A stretch of DNA of 64,000 nt. Source: Lachnospiraceae bacterium (GTDB taxonomy: Bacteria > Bacillota > Clostridia > Lachnospirales > Lachnospiraceae). Within the stretch, counting starts at the first letter, position 1, and each line of letters begins with the position of its first letter. This document shows, piece after piece, positions 62,815 through 64,000 of the stretch. The stretch lies in NCBI GenBank assembly GCA_014804785.1, contig JAAUZD010000043.1, positions 62,001 to 126,000 of the forward strand, given 5' to 3'. Below the pieces are notes generated by a model. That model saw only the letters and a program-made list of their open reading frames with translations. It did not search any database and was not told the origin of the DNA. The translations under genes and the position numbers were made by a program.

Positions 62815-62892
62815 CTGCAGTTCCAGCTAAAAAGCATTTAATCCTGGCAATGCGCGGAAAGCAGTGTTTTATAAGGTGAGAATGGAGGAAAT

Positions 62893-63459
62893 ATGGGAAA
62901 AATAACAGTAGAGACATGTGAAATTGAAGGACTAAAGGTGATTACCCCTGCCGTTTTTGGGGATACAAGGGGCTATTTTATGGAAACTTACAATTATAAT
63001 GACTATAAGGAAGCCGGCATTGATCAGGTATTCGTGCAGGACAACCAGTCCGCCTCCGTAAGGAATGTTTTAAGAGGACTTCATTTTCAGATTAATTATC
63101 CACAGGATAAGCTGGTAAGAGTGATATCCGGGGAAGTATTCGATGTGGCGGTGGATTTAAGACCCGGTTCAGCAACTTACGGAAAGTGGTATGGCGTCAC
63201 ACTTTCAGCAGAGAATAAGAAACAGTTTTTCATACCGAAGAACTTTGCCCACGGATTTGTGGTTCTTTCGGATTATGCAGAATTTGCATATAAATGTACG
63301 GATTTTTATCATCCCAATGATGAGGGAGGAATCAGATTCGACGATCCGGATATCGGAGTTGAGTGGCCGATTGAGCCGGGAACAGATTTGATTATGTCGG
63401 ATAAGGATAAAAAGTGGGGCGGCATCAAAGAATACACGGAAAGCAGAAAGAACGGATAA
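62893..63459 (+). CDS. rmlC: dTDP-4-dehydrorhamnose 3,5-epimerase
   Basis: 188 residues, a cupin. DTRGYFMETYNYNDYKEAGI, FVQDNQSASVRNVLRGLHFQ with the catalytic His, VDLRPGSATYGKW and FFIPKNFAHGFVVLSD are all typical. It epimerises C3 and C5 of the RmlB product. The reductase rmlD, needed to finish dTDP-L-rhamnose, is not in the window and may lie to the right or elsewhere. The ABC permease starts 3 bases after the stop. Confidence 0.96.
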   Translation: MGKITVETCEIEGLKVITPAVFGDTRGYFMETYNYNDYKEAGIDQVFVQDNQSASVRNVLRGLHFQINYPQDKLVRVISGEVFDVAVDLRPGSATYGKWYGVTLSAENKKQFFIPKNFAHGFVVLSDYAEFAYKCTDFYHPNDEGGIRFDDPDIGVEWPIEPGTDLIMSDKDKKWGGIKEYTESRKNG

Positions 63460-63462
63460 AAT

Positions 63463-64000
63463 ATGAACGGTGACGTGAAAGAGAAAAAGCAGTTTCAACT
63501 AAAAAAGCTGCCTAAGCCTTTAGGGATTGGAATCTTTTATGGGATTTGTATTCTGGTAGCAATCATGGTACTTGTCCATAACAATCCCCTGGCGCCTGAC
63601 CAGCATACAGAAAATCTGAAAAAATTTTGTGCCTGTGCGCTTCTTACGCTTGCATGTATCATTTTTGGTCTGTATTATGACAGAATGTTCATCATTCCAA
63701 AGGAATTATTTCAAAGCCGGGAATTAATCTGGAAATTATCCAAAAATGATTTTAAGAAGCGTTATGCCGGTTCCTATCTGGGTTTTTTGTGGGCATTGGT
63801 ACAGCCTGTGGTGACGGTGCTCATGTACTGGATTGTATTTGATAAGGTCTTTCAGACGCGCAGTCAGTTGGTGGCAAGCGGTGTTGAGGTGCCATACGTT
63901 CTATACCTTACAGCGGGATTAGTGCCATGGTTCTTCTTTTCTGAGGCAATCACAAATGGAACAAATGCGTTGTTGGAGTATAGCTATCTTGTGAAAAAGG
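63463..64000 (+). CDS. ABC-2 type polysaccharide export permease, 3'-truncated by window edge
   Basis: An open frame of 179 codons from ATG 63463 to the edge. A polar start, two membrane helices (about 23-40 and 58-77), then LIWKLSKNDFKKRYAGSYLG and FLWALVQPVVTVLMYWIVF, the conserved N-terminal block of TagG/Wzm/RfbA-type permeases (amphipathic helix plus first ABC-2 helix), and LYLTAGLVPWFFFSEAI. It exports lipid-linked glycan with an ATPase expected just downstream. It is spaced 3 bases from rmlC, so co-translated with it. Confidence 0.9.
   Translation, partial: MNGDVKEKKQFQLKKLPKPLGIGIFYGICILVAIMVLVHNNPLAPDQHTENLKKFCACALLTLACIIFGLYYDRMFIIPKELFQSRELIWKLSKNDFKKRYAGSYLGFLWALVQPVVTVLMYWIVFDKVFQTRSQLVASGVEVPYVLYLTAGLVPWFFFSEAITNGTNALLEYSYLVKK

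Noticed and set aside
60752-63459. Complete dTDP-rhamnose pathway
   Set aside because: rmlB, rmlA and rmlC are clear, but no rmlD-type reductase is visible in the window.

Overview
The window looks like chromosomal DNA of a Gram-positive, gut-type Clostridia, most likely Lachnospiraceae (inference from the A/G-rich coding strands, strong GGAGG-type ribosome sites, the AAA-ATPase-like/PD-(D/E)XK family, DUF6056-like membrane proteins and a secreted GH25 protein with choline-binding-like repeats). Almost all of it is one long cell-surface glycopolymer locus. I saw no rRNA, tRNA, CRISPR array, intact insertion sequence or phage gene.

Layout. 1-7.7 kb is visibly more AT-rich than the rest: two family-2 glycosyltransferases (the first cut by the window edge), a convergent 1084-residue nuclease-STAND ATPase-TPR protein that looks like an anti-phage sensor, an AAA-ATPase-like/PD-(D/E)XK gene with a frameshifted tail, and the stump of a second copy. 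7.7-18.2 kb holds a PAP2-GDPD fusion, GDP-mannose genes (manC, manA) and a cassette of aldolase, ThDP enzyme, SDR and CDP-glucose 4,6-dehydratase that probably makes an unusual branched sugar. 18.2-25.4 kb has large multi-membrane proteins, several resembling polyprenyl-phosphate-sugar-dependent glycosyltransferases, plus UDP-glucose dehydrogenase and a GtrB-like polyprenyl-phosphate glycosyltransferase; one membrane gene is broken at a G9 tract. 25.5-34.7 kb has a small XRE regulator, a secreted protein, a UDP-glucuronate 4-epimerase-like enzyme, an SGNH lipoprotein, more glycosyltransferases, a FAD enzyme and a sugar aminotransferase.

34.9-56.4 kb is the most unusual part. A set of five families, MBOAT acyltransferase, SGNH-like partner, CotH kinase, VTC (polyphosphate-polymerase-type) domain and DUF4956 membrane protein, occurs twice in different order. 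Between the sets lie a radical SAM/SPASM protein, a HemG/Glf-like FAD enzyme and a membrane-anchored GH78 alpha-L-rhamnosidase. The likely output is a surface polymer that is O-acylated and perhaps phosphorylated or linked to a phosphate polymer.

56.4-64 kb has a degenerate SGNH protein, a small zinc-ribbon protein, a GH25 hydrolase with a long acidic cytoplasmic repeat, rmlB, rmlA and rmlC for dTDP-rhamnose, and the start of an ABC-2 polysaccharide exporter permease running off the right edge. Taken together, nucleotide-sugar supply (GDP-Man, UDP-GlcA/GalA, dTDP-rhamnose, a CDP-deoxysugar), cytoplasmic and membrane glycosyltransferases, an exporter and extracytoplasmic decoration enzymes form one envelope-glycan production line. 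Convergent gene ends at 22.7, 42.0 and 56.3 kb are marked by hairpins.
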